Positions 50,697 to 64,000 of a stretch of DNA of 64,000 nt are shown here, one piece after another. Made by a program: the position numbers and the translations under genes. The DNA comes from Dermacentor variabilis. Taxonomy: Eukaryota; Arthropoda; Arachnida; Ixodida; Ixodidae. The first letter of the stretch is position 1. The number at the start of each line of letters is the position of its first letter. The notes under the pieces are model-generated. The model ran no database searches, was not told the DNA's origin, and worked only from the letters and a program-made list of their open reading frames with translations. The stretch is taken from contig NC_134572.1 of assembly GCF_050947875.1 (NCBI RefSeq), positions 120,399,105 through 120,463,104 on the forward strand. The letters are read 5' to 3'.

Positions 50697-51701
50697 ATGA
50701 CGGAACAGGGTAAGTGCCCCTTGTTATCCTTTGCCCATGTAGCAGTCCTTGGAGACAGCCAGTACAGATACCTGAAGGAACATTTTCCACCAGGCCCACA
50801 CGCGCCATACATAAAACACCTTAGTGGGGCACAAACATCAGATATTCTACCGCTAGTATGTGATACGCCAGTTGACACCACACACTTTATTATCAATGTA
50901 GGCACAAACAACCTAAGAACACAAAGCGCCGCGGACACGATAGATTCTATGAGCGACGTAATAAGAACCATTCAAGCCGCTCGCCCAAACACACATATAA
51001 CCATAACGACTGTCGCTCCCCGCCTACAAAACAAACACCGCCCACTAATCTACCAAACTAATGCACTCATGAAGTACAATGAGGAGATTAACAAGCTAAA
51101 CTCACTAATTTTCAACTTAGAAAACGTCCATAGGAATGTTGACATCATGCACCACGCAGAAATACACGAAGCACCACACGAACACCTAGCTTGGGACGGC
51201 TTCCACTTGAACCACAGTGGAATAGAGCTAGTCTCCCAACACATCAAGTCCTTTATTAAGGACAAGTACAGAAAAACTCTTTTAAATTCCACCTCAAATA
51301 CCACCTCCACCAACTCTGCGGAGCGTGCGACCGCGAACAACACAACTGCGACAGTCACTTCGAGAACACAGGGAATACAGACAGTGGAATGTGAAGCCAG
51401 CCACGGCACAAGTGAAACAGTCAACACAAGAACAGTTGGAACACAGACAGTGGAATGTGAAAAGAACCAGAAGGCACACACAGCACCAAAAATGACATCA
51501 GCCACCGTGCAAACCGACACAATGGCAACAGACAACAGAAAACCCACCACCGAAGTCTACACACAGACCCCCACACGCCTGCCTGCACACACACAAACTC
51601 AAACAGAGACTGAGATCGAATTAAGCCAGGCATACGTTAATAAACCGGCCGAACAGAAAAACACCCCACGCAAATCTGCCCGCAAGACGACAAGTAAATG
51701 A
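50697..51701 (+). CDS. PLE ORF1: SGNH/GDSL-type hydrolase with Thr/Gln-rich tail
   Basis: 334 residues, identical to unit 2 except Lys331 to Thr near the basic C-terminus. Catalytic blocks GDSQ (Ser21), GTNN (Asn71) and DGFH (Asp167, His170) are intact. It ends at the same in-frame TGA (51699-51701), 27 nt before the ORF2 ATG. Preservation of the whole catalytic set in two units argues that the hydrolase is part of the element and not a passenger. Confidence 0.85.
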   Translation: MTEQGKCPLLSFAHVAVLGDSQYRYLKEHFPPGPHAPYIKHLSGAQTSDILPLVCDTPVDTTHFIINVGTNNLRTQSAADTIDSMSDVIRTIQAARPNTHITITTVAPRLQNKHRPLIYQTNALMKYNEEINKLNSLIFNLENVHRNVDIMHHAEIHEAPHEHLAWDGFHLNHSGIELVSQHIKSFIKDKYRKTLLNSTSNTTSTNSAERATANNTTATVTSRTQGIQTVECEASHGTSETVNTRTVGTQTVECEKNQKAHTAPKMTSATVQTDTMATDNRKPTTEVYTQTPTRLPAHTQTQTETEIELSQAYVNKPAEQKNTPRKSARKTTSK

Positions 51702-51728
51702 CAGACATCGCAAAACAATAACTCTTCA

Positions 51729-54416
51729 ATGCCACGAAGCACCGAATTCCTACAGGCTAGAAAACTTACCAAAAAACATGTGAGCTACACCTCCCATCTG
51801 AAAACCTACACAAGCTGCACAGAGAAAAATATAATTCCTAAAGGTCTAACACTCAAGGCTGTACCAGCTCTAGGAACACTCCCACCACACCATCGCGCAA
51901 ACTGGCAAACAACATTACATAATGCCTCACTTTCACTTTTGAATATCCTCAAAGAACACTGCGAAGAGCAAATCGAAACTTTTAACCACAGACTTAGGAA
52001 CATGACCCTGACACCAGATGAGAAGAGAGATTTAGAACATTACGGCGAAAAACAATCTAGAAAATTGGTTCAAAAACAAAGGAAAAAAGCAAATTTTAAT
52101 CAAAAAACAACCTTCCAGCCAAACAGCCACCACTCCCAGACAAGAAGGACCTCGAGCTTAGAAGTACCAGACAGGAAGGAAATTTCCACAGAACTAAACC
52201 GCTCCAATGTTATAGACATTTCTAAAACATTAAGTCGAAAAGAAATAGCCGTACTCAGCAAGGGCTTAAACTTTTGCCCCACGAACAACACAATAAATGA
52301 ATTCGAGCTTCACAAGGACCTCTCAGAATTCTCCCGACGAATGCGTATCCGACACTTTTTTGCAGACACACCAGACACCGGGACGACACCACTTAGAGCC
52401 CAATCCACTTGGACTCCCGAACCAGAACAAGCCATAGAACTTGACATATACCTTAAAACTATCACTAAAGAAATTATAAGCCAATCCAAGACATCTAAGC
52501 GACCTAAAAACATAACTGCGTCGGAGAGTCATGTAATTTCAAATCTGAGCTGCCGGAATGACATTGTTATTAAGGAAGCAGATAAGGGCGGAAGTATAGT
52601 TATTTGGCCAATAGAAAAATACAAGCACGAGGCTTACAGACAACTAAACAACCCAGAACATTACCGCAAACTAGATAACGACCCGACATTGTCCTACACA
52701 GTGACAATTACCAACAGGCTGAAATCACTTTTGGCTGATGAATTGATAACACCATCAGAATACAAATTTCTTAAACCAAGCAACAAAACTGCCGGACGTT
52801 TTTACCTCCTTCCGAAAATTCATAAAATTCCATCCGCTGAACTATACACTGCTATTATCCCAGGCCGTCCGATAGTATCAAACAACAACACCCCGACAGA
52901 GAGTATCTCCACATTCCTTAACCACTACCTTGGTGACTTGCCAAAAGCACTTCCGTCATTTGTACAAGATACGCCCCACCTCCTGAGAATTATAGAAGAC
53001 ATTAATACTAAAGGCACACTACCCCACAACACAATTCTCGCAACACTAGACGTCACGGCGCTGTACACCAACATTCCAATCCCTGATGGTTTACATTCGA
53101 TAAAACAAACGCTGTCTAAACACAGTGCACAACACTCTACTGAAGTCTACCTGTCTCTCCTTGAATTAGTTCTCACACATAACTACTTCGAATTTGAAGA
53201 GAATTACTACCTACAGATACATGGTACAAGCATGGGTACGCCTTTTGCACCAACCTACGCGAACATATTTATGGGGATTCTAGAAACAGATTTCCTATCG
53301 CGCTGCACTACCAAGCCCCACACATACCTACGATACATAGACGACATACTCATAATCTGGGGACATGGTCAAGACAGTCTAGATAAATATGTAGTCTTTC
53401 TAAATTCTGTTCACCCAACAATAAAATTCACATCAGAATCCTCAACTGAGCGCATAAACTTTCTGGACACAACAATATACATTGACAATGGTGAACTAAA
53501 GACAACGCTGTATAGGAAACCTTTCGACAAACAACAGTACCTAGAATATACCAGCCACCATCCCAGACATTGCAAACAAGGCATCTTTAAAGGCCAAGCC
53601 ACACGGCTACGTCGCATTTGCGTTGAAAACCAAGACTACATAGATAGACTCGATCACCTTAAAGAAACGCTGTCAAACAGGAACCACCCAAACAGTGACC
53701 TTCAAACAGCTTACATCGCTGCAACCAAACTTGATCGAGCCGAGGTCCTCAAGCCCCGCCCGAGGATCACAAGAACAACAACGCCTCTTCTTACTACTAA
53801 ATTCTCAAACGCACTCCCAAACGTGAATAACATCCTAAGTAAATACTACCCGATTCTCACCAGCAACCAGAAACTTAAGAAGATTTTTCCCGACCCTCCC
53901 AGAGTGGCCTACAGACGCAACACTAATTTTAAAGATGTTCTTGTGCACGCCAAACTACAGAAAAAGAAGAAGTTGGGAACCAATCCCTGTGGCCGCCCCA
54001 GGTGCTCTACATGCAAACACATTCAATCTACTACTACAGTAAAAAGTACAGCATCGAATTACACACACAAGGTAACTTCGGCTTTCACCTGCACATCAAG
54101 CAACGTAGTCTACTGTCTAGAATGCGCCGCTTGTAGCAAACAATACATAGGTGAGACTGGACAACAAATTAATACAAGACTCAATGGTCACCGCGCGGAC
54201 ACAAAACACAATTTACCCAAAGCAGTAGCCAGCCACTTTAATGAACATGGACATATGTTTGACAAAGCATGGCTCTATATACTACAAACAAATTTCCGTT
54301 CCCCTCGCGAAAGGAAGTATACGGAATCATACCTCATACACAAGTTTAATTGCCTACACCCGACAGGAATTAATTTGGCACGCGGCAACTTAGAATCTTT
54401 AAAAGCTGTAACTTAA
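51729..54416 (+). CDS. PLE ORF2: reverse transcriptase + GIY-YIG endonuclease
   Basis: 895 residues, intact. It is identical to unit 2 apart from Ile92 to Met and Ala556 to Val, neither in a catalytic motif. RT motifs A, B and C, the Cys cluster and the GIY-YIG residues are all kept. Together with the intact ORF1 at 50697 it forms a second potentially functional copy. Confidence 0.95.
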   Translation: MPRSTEFLQARKLTKKHVSYTSHLKTYTSCTEKNIIPKGLTLKAVPALGTLPPHHRANWQTTLHNASLSLLNILKEHCEEQIETFNHRLRNMTLTPDEKRDLEHYGEKQSRKLVQKQRKKANFNQKTTFQPNSHHSQTRRTSSLEVPDRKEISTELNRSNVIDISKTLSRKEIAVLSKGLNFCPTNNTINEFELHKDLSEFSRRMRIRHFFADTPDTGTTPLRAQSTWTPEPEQAIELDIYLKTITKEIISQSKTSKRPKNITASESHVISNLSCRNDIVIKEADKGGSIVIWPIEKYKHEAYRQLNNPEHYRKLDNDPTLSYTVTITNRLKSLLADELITPSEYKFLKPSNKTAGRFYLLPKIHKIPSAELYTAIIPGRPIVSNNNTPTESISTFLNHYLGDLPKALPSFVQDTPHLLRIIEDINTKGTLPHNTILATLDVTALYTNIPIPDGLHSIKQTLSKHSAQHSTEVYLSLLELVLTHNYFEFEENYYLQIHGTSMGTPFAPTYANIFMGILETDFLSRCTTKPHTYLRYIDDILIIWGHGQDSLDKYVVFLNSVHPTIKFTSESSTERINFLDTTIYIDNGELKTTLYRKPFDKQQYLEYTSHHPRHCKQGIFKGQATRLRRICVENQDYIDRLDHLKETLSNRNHPNSDLQTAYIAATKLDRAEVLKPRPRITRTTTPLLTTKFSNALPNVNNILSKYYPILTSNQKLKKIFPDPPRVAYRRNTNFKDVLVHAKLQKKKKLGTNPCGRPRCSTCKHIQSTTTVKSTASNYTHKVTSAFTCTSSNVVYCLECAACSKQYIGETGQQINTRLNGHRADTKHNLPKAVASHFNEHGHMFDKAWLYILQTNFRSPRERKYTESYLIHKFNCLHPTGINLARGNLESLKAVT

Positions 54417-55466
54417 ATCTGAAACTCTCATATCATCAACCAATACACAAAACACATTAGGCCACCAGCCAACTTTAATTCTTAACCTCACCTACTCTTC
54501 CATTCCGAAAAAATTTTTCCTGCCTACTACTCAATTTAATGTACTCTTTCAGGTTTTTACGTCTATACCAACTGTACGATCCCCTTCTTCCATGTACACT
54601 TGCCCCCTTCTGCGCGCGTCACCCTCCTGTTTGTTATACCGGTTTCAGCCCCCCTCCCCCTCTCCCTTCCCTCCCCCCCTTTTTCTTTAATCCTTTTTTT
54701 TTCTTGAAATCCCCCGACAACACATTCCGAAGTCAATATGCCTTTTTCGGCGCCTCAACACAGAGTATCGCCATCTCTGGATGCCGCCGTAACGACACCT
54801 ACGTTAAGCGCGTGGGGCAGTGCCCCTTGAAAGACGATGCCGCTGCCTTTCAGTCACCCCATACATTGCACCGCAGACTCCTCGTCGCCACCTTAACTAT
54901 TTCAAAGTTACTCGACGTATTACTACTATGCTACTCAAGTCACTTTCAACTCATGTTTTTTTTGTGTGTGTGTATCTGGGTTTTTCTCCTTTCTCTTTTT
55001 TTTTGTCTTTTGTGTTACTCGCGCGCTGACCGCTTGACCGACCGTTTTAATGCCTCAAAAACATGCCGCCAACGACTCCCCCTGAATACCTCCTAACCTT
55101 TCGCATCCCCAACACGCTCCCAAGCCCCCGTATCTCTTAAAGATTTCACTTTTCTCTTTCTTTTTCTTTCACTCCCCCCTTTTTTGTCTGTCTTGGTGCC
55201 GCCCTGGTTTCCCCCCCCCCATTTTTTTTCCTTTTTTTCTTTTTTTTTTCCTTTTTTTCTGCTTCTATTTCTTTTCTTTTCCCCCCGCGTGCCCACTCTC
55301 CCTCTCTTGTCCCCTCGTCTTGAGAATGAAGCTCACAGACGTCGGACGACACCGCTTGTTTCCTCTTGTAATCCCTCTCTTTAAAACTAGCCGCCAGCGA
55401 CAACACCCGCACGTGACGTCACTGCACTAACCCTTTAAAACTAACACGCCGAGGATGACGAGGCCG
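54417..55466 (+). other. PLE unit 3 3' UTR
   Basis: Same pyrimidine-rich sequence as the other units. The C/T runs near 55210-55260 differ by one or two bases, which changes the chance frames across them. Confidence 0.75.
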
Positions 55467-55519
55467 CCTTTGACGAAGATAGGTCCTCCTATCGAAACGT
55501 TGGCCAGCCTGTCTGAGGC
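55467..55519 (+). ncRNA. Hammerhead-like ribozyme motif, 3' end of unit 3
   Basis: Same sequence as 45641-45693. It is followed by only 75 bp of a further unit. Confidence 0.55.
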
Positions 55520-55593
55520 ACTTCATCCCTGTTTACAAACTTTATACCACAGTGTGCTCTTCCATCTGCCAGCCCCTTTCTTGTTTTTGGACT
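55519..55593 (+). mobile_element. Truncated fourth PLE unit (stub)
   Basis: It repeats the unit leader from cacttcatccctg to tttttggact and then passes into the target duplication. At one leader position it has T (tttatacc), like unit 1 and the inverted copy, where units 2 and 3 have C. Confidence 0.9.
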
Positions 55594-55605
55594 AGTTTCA
55601 GTAGT
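55591..55605. repeat. Target-site duplication, right copy (PLE array)
   Basis: Pairs with 39118-39132 (14 of 15 bases). Confidence 0.85.
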
Positions 55606-56400
55606 TTTTCATATTGTTTCAAATCGCGGAGCAACAAGAGTAGGTCTCCGTTTGCCATCCTGGATACCTTGTAACCTGGACCAAAAACATCAGTCAAGGA
55701 CGTTGACACAAGGAATGGTGAAATGTTTCGCATTCTTTGTTTGGCTTTTCAGAGTAAATAACATGGAACCTGGGAAAATTCTGCATTTGGTGTCCGTAAA
55801 ACTGAAATACATCTTCGGTGCACCCTCGTTTCTGACGGTGATCAGGAAGTTTGGGGAAAGAAGTTTCCATGAAAATATATAAAAATTCGGCAACAGCGCC
55901 GACCGCCCACCACGGAGCCCAACGAGGGGACGCGGCAGAGCTTGCATGCAAGTCTGCACGACGCCAGTCGTACGCCGCCACTGTAACCAAATATGGTGTA
56001 CCTAAGGTTGGATAGCCACACAGGGTTAACCCTTGCCGCCAAGAAGAAGGAAGTAAATAGAAGAGAGAAGAAGACAGGAAAGGTGGAAAGTAAGGGAACG
56101 ACGAAGGTTGTAGGAAGAGAGAGACAGGAAAAGGCGACTGCCGATTTCCCCCGGATGGGTCAGTCCGGGGGTGCCGTCTACGTGAAGCAGAGGCTAAAGT
56201 GGTGTGTTGCCACCGCTGGGGGGCCTTACAGGTCCGAACACCCGGCATCGGCTCAACCCCCAGGATCCCCTTTTCCGCGGACCCGGCTAAGCCGCGCACG
56301 GCTACACGCGGGAGTGGTCAACCCTCGTGTGCTCGGGTACGTGGTGTCGCAACACACTAAACGCCTGCTGACGCAGATGCCCCTGCGGGGGTTCCGTCAA
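55606..56400 (-). pseudogene. I-like LINE: 5' UTR and ORF1 N-terminal part
   Basis: On -, the 5' UTR (about 55990-56400) matches 12560-12975. Both copies stop matching at about the same point near a cctgcgggg motif, so this is probably the true 5' end. ORF1 then reads TDTKCRIFPGSMLFTLKS and SRMANGDLLLLLRDLKQYEKLLKLV, breaking at the PLE array. It continues as SFGETHITVTPYRTMN at 39117. The early part has a frame change near 55740. Confidence 0.8.
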
Positions 56401-59389
<2,989 letters not shown>

Positions 59390-60470
59390 CACCATTGAAC
59401 ACCTGCTACCTTGAGGATGTTTTCGAATAGGTATCATTCTGCAGCTACGTAGCCCTGAGTCCACTTGATCACATTTCCTGTGGCTTTCTTGATGAACGGC
59501 GCAGGGATTCCACGGCAAACATCAATTATCATTGTCTTGAGCTAATCTGACGCCCGTCTCCCTCGTGTAAGCACGATCTTTCAGATAACTCCAAAGAAAG
59601 AAATCGAGTGGAGAGAGGTCAGGTGACCTAGCCGGCCAATTTACAGCCCCGTGCCTTCTAGACTATTGCGCATAAAAAATCGGATCCAGCCAGTTTTGTG
59701 CTCAGCTCGTGCTGTGTGTGGGTGCTACGTCTTGCTGATGCCACAGAAGTGGAACACGTCACAGCGGGACTTCGCTGAGAAACTCATCCACCACTTCTTC
59801 AAGGATTTCGTCCATGTAACGCTGTCTGGTCTATGTGGGATCGTAGAAGATGCAACAAATCATAGCACCGGCGTAAATGCCACCCCCCACATTGAACGAC
59901 TGCTGCTACTGGTGCCGTATGCCCTTTACCCAGTGTGGATTGGAGTCACCTCAACAGTGTACATTACGCAAATATACCTGGGTGTTTCTCTGAAAATTGG
60001 CATCATCTGTGCACATGATGTTGCTCAACAAGTCTGGTGACTCATCGGCTTTTGTGAGGACCCAATTCGAGAAATCTAGACGATTCTATAGGTCCCTATC
60101 TTCCAAGCATTGGTGCTGGTTAAGGAAGTACGGGTGAAAGGTCGTCGTTTAGAATCTTCCAAACTGATGGCTTGGAAATTGCAACCTGGGCGGCCATATC
60201 CCGCACGCTAGCATGAGGGTTTGAGGCCATAAGTGCTAGAACATCCGTGCGTACGCTATAACTCAAAGGTGGTGTCTCCGCCGCTGTTTCTTGAAGCTGC
60301 CGATTTGTCTCGAGTTTTCTTGAGTTCTGATGATACTCGACGCGTTTGATCTACCGCCACGCTTCCCATGGCTGATATATTGATGCGGCCTTCCTCTTGT
60401 TCCCATTTGCAGCTCCCAAGGCAAGGATCATTTTTACCTTCTGCTCATTAGAGAAAAACGTGGTGACTGG
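59390..60470 (-). pseudogene. Tc1/mariner-superfamily transposase (decayed)
   Basis: Read on - across frameshifts: FSNEQKVKMILALGAANGN near 60450; a helix-turn-helix-like LALMASNPHASVRDMAAQVA with SKPSVWKIL near 60150-60260; CTDDANF (first catalytic Asp region) near 60005; QQDVAPTHS (second Asp block, where relatives have QQDGAPAH) near 59740; and AVNWPARSPDLSPLDFFLW (third catalytic Asp block) near 59590-59650. These are DDE/D transposase blocks in the correct order. At least four stops or frame changes make it dead. Terminal inverted repeats were not located. Confidence 0.8.
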
Positions 60471-60890
60471 GACCGAAACAAAACACACCTTTAAACATTT
60501 TAACTGAAGTTGTGAATTCGCTTTTGTGGTGATAGGTTTTGTGGCAAAAAAAGAACCATCTGTCCATTTTAGATACGCTAAGACAAGAGCTATTACAGCT
60601 TCTTTCCAACCAACACCAAACCCGACGTGTTACTTTGGCCGAGCGCGGCAGGCAGGTAGCTCGATCACGAAGTGTTTTCTTCATTTCCTTCATTTCTTTC
60701 TGGCTTACTCAGGGGGAGCCTGTTCGAGGGTATTGCTTTTGATGCCGGTGGGAGAGCACTCACCTGGTACTTTTCATGATTCACGGGTTTATTTTTCGTC
60801 GGGAAAAGTTAGTATGTAATCAGTACGTCGCTGAAAATACCGCAATTAGATGTGCCTTGGCAGTCTCTGCAACTGCCCAACTGACACTTT
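60471..60890. other. No recognisable gene
   Basis: Short interval between the transposase remnant and a GAAT repeat. Nothing assignable. Confidence 0.45.
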
Positions 60891-60982
60891 GAATGAATGA
60901 ATGGATGAATGAATGAATGAATGAACGAACGAATGAATGAATGAATGAATGAATGTGAATGAATGAATTAATGAATGAATGT
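60891..60982. repeat. (GAAT)n tract, 3' tail of the I-like LINE
   Basis: An imperfect GAAT tetranucleotide repeat of about 90 bp. On - it is (ATTC)n and directly follows the LINE 3' UTR, so it is probably the element's own tail. Confidence 0.85.
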
Positions 60983-63900
60983 GTGTGGTCCAGGTATGGC
61001 CAAAGAGCGCCAAGACAGTGTTAGTGATTTCGCGGTGGAATGATGAGTTCTGTGAAGAAGATGTGACTTGGCTGTAAAGGGGCCTAATAATGGTAGCTGT
61101 GAAGTGCTTAAAATCTACGTGCTATAAGATTATGGCGATGACTAATGACGAGTACAATGAGCCTCACACTGCATTGCTGGAGAATGATATACAAAACACC
61201 TAAGATGCAAAAATTAGCTGCAGCGCAACTGCCTCACCAGAGCCCTTGAAACACAAAGGCCTAGAGGCATGTGCTACACAGTATGACTATCACAGGGACA
61301 TCCTCTCAAGAGAGGAAGCGCTACGAATGTTTGGGACTAATAACGCGTAAGACAACATCTCTGAAGAAACCTAGCACTGTGTTTGTATTAAAAAGCGCTT
61401 CTGGACCGAGAAACATTACAGGAAGAAGAGGAATGTGCTGCCGGTATGCTAAGGAAAAATGTCTCCTTCTCTCAGATTCGGCTTCCCGACACTCCAGGAA
61501 AACGTGGAGCATGGTCAGCCTCTCCTCGCATCTACCACAGGTTGGAGGATCATTTCCGGTGGGTGAAAGTTATGGGTGCCAAATGTGTGTTCTATTCCGA
61601 GACGACAGAATAGGACATCTGTTCGGCGTGACTTTGTTTCAGAGGGCCAGAATCCTAACTGCGGCTCTACCACGTGGACCTTATTATTTTTTTGCGCGTC
61701 CCACGTGCACTGCCAGTGGTTTCGCAGTTTCTATCGTAAGAAAGGCCTCAGATCTGTGACAGGCACATCAGCGGTAGGGTTAACAGCTTGCTAGGTGATT
61801 GACGTGGGCATCTCGTCCGCCAGCACGTTACCTTCGATTCCCCTATGGCCAGGTACCAAGCATATTATGATATGCTGGTTAGATGACTACGCTTTACACT
61901 AGACCGAATAGAGTTCATTAAATAAGGGATTTTTATGTTTGCTGAGTGTCATTAAAGCCTTCACAACGCTTAGAGAGTCTGTATAGATCGCTGCTTTCGG
62001 AAGTTTTGATTTTCATATATACTTTACAGAAGACAGTAATGCGTACGCCTCGGCCGTAAAGATACTTGTTTCCGGATGCAGTACACCGGATTCTGAGAAA
62101 GATGGGCCGACGGCTGCATAGGACACCTCGAGATTTGACTTCGAAGCGTCTGTGTAGAACTCTGCGCAGGAGTTTTTGTGCTGGAGTTCTAGAAAATGCA
62201 TTCGGATTTCGATCTATGGTGCGTGTTTTGCTACTTCTAAAAAGGATATGTCACATTCTATCACCTGCCACTCCCAAGGTGGTAACAGCTTGGTTGGATG
62301 CATTAGGCGAAGCTCGAGGAGTGGCACATGCATTTCATCACTAAGCTCCCTCACACGAAGCGAGAAAGGCTGTCTTACAGAGGGAAGGTTATGGAAAAGT
62401 GTAGCACACGCCATATCGTTAACAGTGTTAAAATGGATGTTGATGATTGGAATGTATTTTCAGGAAATATGTAAGGCTGATGCAAGTTCTCTGTAGATGG
62501 AGTGACCATCCATTTGATTCTGCGTATAAGCTTTCAATAGGGCTTGTCCTGAAAGCACCAGTGGCTACGCGGATACCTACATGGTGGACAGGATCTAGAA
62601 TCTTTAGTGCGCTCGGAGCGGCAGAGTTATATAAGACGGCGCCATAGTCCAATCGTGATCGAATTACGCTCTTGTGAACATTTATCAGACACTTGCTGTC
62701 GCTACCCCATGGTGTGTGGGATAGAATTTTAAGTTCATTGTCTTTAGACATCTTTCTTTAAGATATTTAGAGTGCCGAATAAAAGTAAGCTTGGAGTCAA
62801 GTATAATACCTAGAAATTTGTGTTCTTTGTTGATACGTATTTGATTTCCACACAGTTGAACACAAGGATCTGGAACCAGGCCTCTCTTTCTCGTAAAAAG
62901 AACACAGGAACTTTTGTAGCGGTTGATTTTAAATCCGTTTTTGTCTGCCCACTTGGAAACCTTGTTCAATCCCTGCTGCACCTGTCTCTCGCATACTGCG
63001 AGGTTACAGGATTTGAAGCCGATTTTAATGTCGTCCACGTAGACGGAACAAGGAATGGCAGGTGGTAATGAAGCACGAAGCGTGTTAATCTTCACGATAA
63101 AGGGCGTACTAAGCACGCCTCCCTCGGGTACACCTGTTTCTTGTGTGAAAGGTCGCGACAATACGTTGCTGATTTTCACGCGGAAGATGCGATTGGACAA
63201 ATAACTTTCAATTATTTTCAGCATATTTCCTCAGATGCCCATTCCCGACAAGTCTCGCAAGATGCCGTAACGCCATGTTGTGTCATACGCCTTCTCCATG
63301 TCAAGGAATATTGATAAGAAAAGCTGTTAACATATATATGCATCACAAATATATCCTTCAATGCGTACGAGATTATCTGTTGTCGACCGGCCTTCTCTGA
63401 AGCCACACTGATAAGGATCAAGTATATTGTTGGGTTCAAGAAAATATGTCAGTCTGCGATTAATCACTTTTTTCAAAATGCTTACAGATGCAGCTTGTAA
63501 GAACTATCGTGCGATAGCTTGCCGCCAGGGATGGGTCTTTCCCCTGCTTCAAAACAGGGACCACCATTGCTTCTTTCCATGTGTGTAGAAGGTATCCAGC
63601 GGCCCAAATAGTGTTGAAGAGTGCGAGTAGTGTAACTTGTGTGTCATTGTGCAAGTTTTTGATCATGTCATACATGACTCGGTCAGGTCCCGGTGCAGTG
63701 CTCTTGCATGAGATCAAGGCAGCTCTCAACTCGGCGATACTGAATGGCCGGTTATACACTTCGTCGGGTCTGCATTTACGTACAAATCACTTAAGTTCTT
63801 CTATTTCGTTGTATTTAAGGAACGATTCAGAATAGTTTATTGAGCTCGACACACGCTCAAAGTGTCCCCCAAGATAGCCTGCCTGGTCTTGCAAGCTTTC

Positions 63901-64000
63901 CCCTTGGTCGTTCACTAGAGGCAATGGATGGATTTGTTGCCCTTGTAGCATTCTCAAGCCATTCCACACTTTTGCCTCCTGCGTGTATGAATTTATGCCG
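60983..64000 (-). pseudogene. I-like LINE ORF2: RT, RNase H and C-terminal zinc finger (runs off right edge)
   Basis: Read on - from the edge: RT N-terminal block (STAPGPDRVMYDMIKNL near 63660-63710 and YRTIVLTSCICKHFEK), motif A (SIFLDMEKAYDTTWR near 63270-63310), motif B (QETGVPEGGVLSTPF near 63100-63150), motif C (SVYVDDIKIGF near 63020-63055, Asp pair intact), thumb (HKFLGIILDSKLTF, VIRSRLDYGAVLYNS), RNase H (FYTDASKSN near 62125-62155 and AEAYALL, then a WLPGHRGIEG-like block near 61850), and a Cys/His tail (MLHVFLECREAE near 61480-61512). The 3' UTR reaches 60983. RNase H places it in the I/LOA-like LINEs. Frames change at least six times, so it is inactive. It is the best copy of this family in the window. 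Confidence 0.85.

Larger units (their letters stand above)
50606..55518 (+). mobile_element. PLE unit 3
   Basis: 4913 bp, both ORFs intact. It differs from unit 2 by a few substitutions, for example Ile to Met at ORF2 residue 92, Ala to Val at residue 556, Lys to Thr at ORF1 residue 331, and one base in the 3' UTR (55303). Confidence 0.95.
39118..55605 (+). mobile_element. Penelope-like element array (inverted fragment + three tandem units + stub)
   Basis: The order is: an inverted 3' fragment (39118-40779, -), unit 1 (40781-45692), unit 2 (45693-50605), unit 3 (50606-55518), and the first 75 bp of a fourth unit (55519-55593). The edges carry a 15-bp duplication (39118-39132 and 55591-55605, one mismatch). 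The target is ORF1 of an I-like LINE. Tandem units with an inverted truncated copy upstream and 10-15-bp duplications are hallmarks of Penelope-like retroelements. Units 2 and 3 differ at only a few positions outside homopolymers, so amplification is recent. Confidence 0.95.

Noticed and set aside
39118..55605. PLE array as telomeric DNA, by analogy with rotifer telomeric PLEs
   Set aside because: No telomere-type short repeats are seen, the elements have a GIY-YIG endonuclease, and the array sits inside a LINE with a target duplication.

Overview
The window looks like repeat-dense intergenic DNA from an arthropod, most likely a hard tick. This is an inference from the mix of families: CR1/L2-like, I-like and RTE-like LINEs, tRNA-derived SINEs, Gypsy-type solo LTRs and Penelope-like elements. 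No host protein-coding gene, rRNA, functional tRNA or CRISPR array could be supported. Nearly every long reading frame belongs to a transposable element, and most are broken.

Layout. (1) 1.8-13.8 kb is a nest of elements. A CR1/L2-like LINE on + (1785-2107, resuming about 12985-13790) is split by an I-like LINE on - (about 2108-12975). That LINE is split in turn by a tandem tRNA SINE (3266-3745), a TTAA-flanked terminal-inverted-repeat element (4011-5065) and a second CR1-like LINE on + with an SGNH-type ORF1 (5779-11401). The last contains a 5'-truncated RTE with a perfect 12-bp target duplication and a solo LTR joining two different copies of the same RT segment. (2) 13.8-31.8 kb is mostly unrecognised non-coding DNA with two SINEs, a long inverted repeat, a short LTR, a LINE tail, a 110-bp tandem repeat and a 22-23-bp minisatellite. 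(3) 31.9-37.5 kb holds decayed LINEs on - and an LTR fragment. (4) 37.5-56.4 kb is a second copy of the I-like LINE on -, interrupted by a solo LTR and by a 16.5-kb Penelope-like element (PLE) array. (5) 56.4-64 kb holds a degenerate Tc1/mariner-type transposase and a third I-like LINE running off the right edge.

The standout is the PLE array at 39118-55605. It has an inverted 3' fragment, then three head-to-tail units of 4912-4913 bp that are nearly identical, then a 75-bp stub, all bounded by a 15-bp target duplication with one mismatch. Each unit carries an upstream ORF for an SGNH/GDSL-type hydrolase with a Thr/Gln-rich tail. A single in-frame UGA and nine sense codons separate it from an 895-residue reverse transcriptase with a C-terminal GIY-YIG endonuclease. 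A hammerhead-ribozyme-like motif sits at every unit junction. ORF1 is intact in units 2 and 3 and broken by one nonsense change in unit 1. RT-EN is open in all three. The array is the youngest insertion and is plausibly still competent. The SGNH ORF, the in-frame UGA and the repeated TQT motifs are the least explained features of the window.
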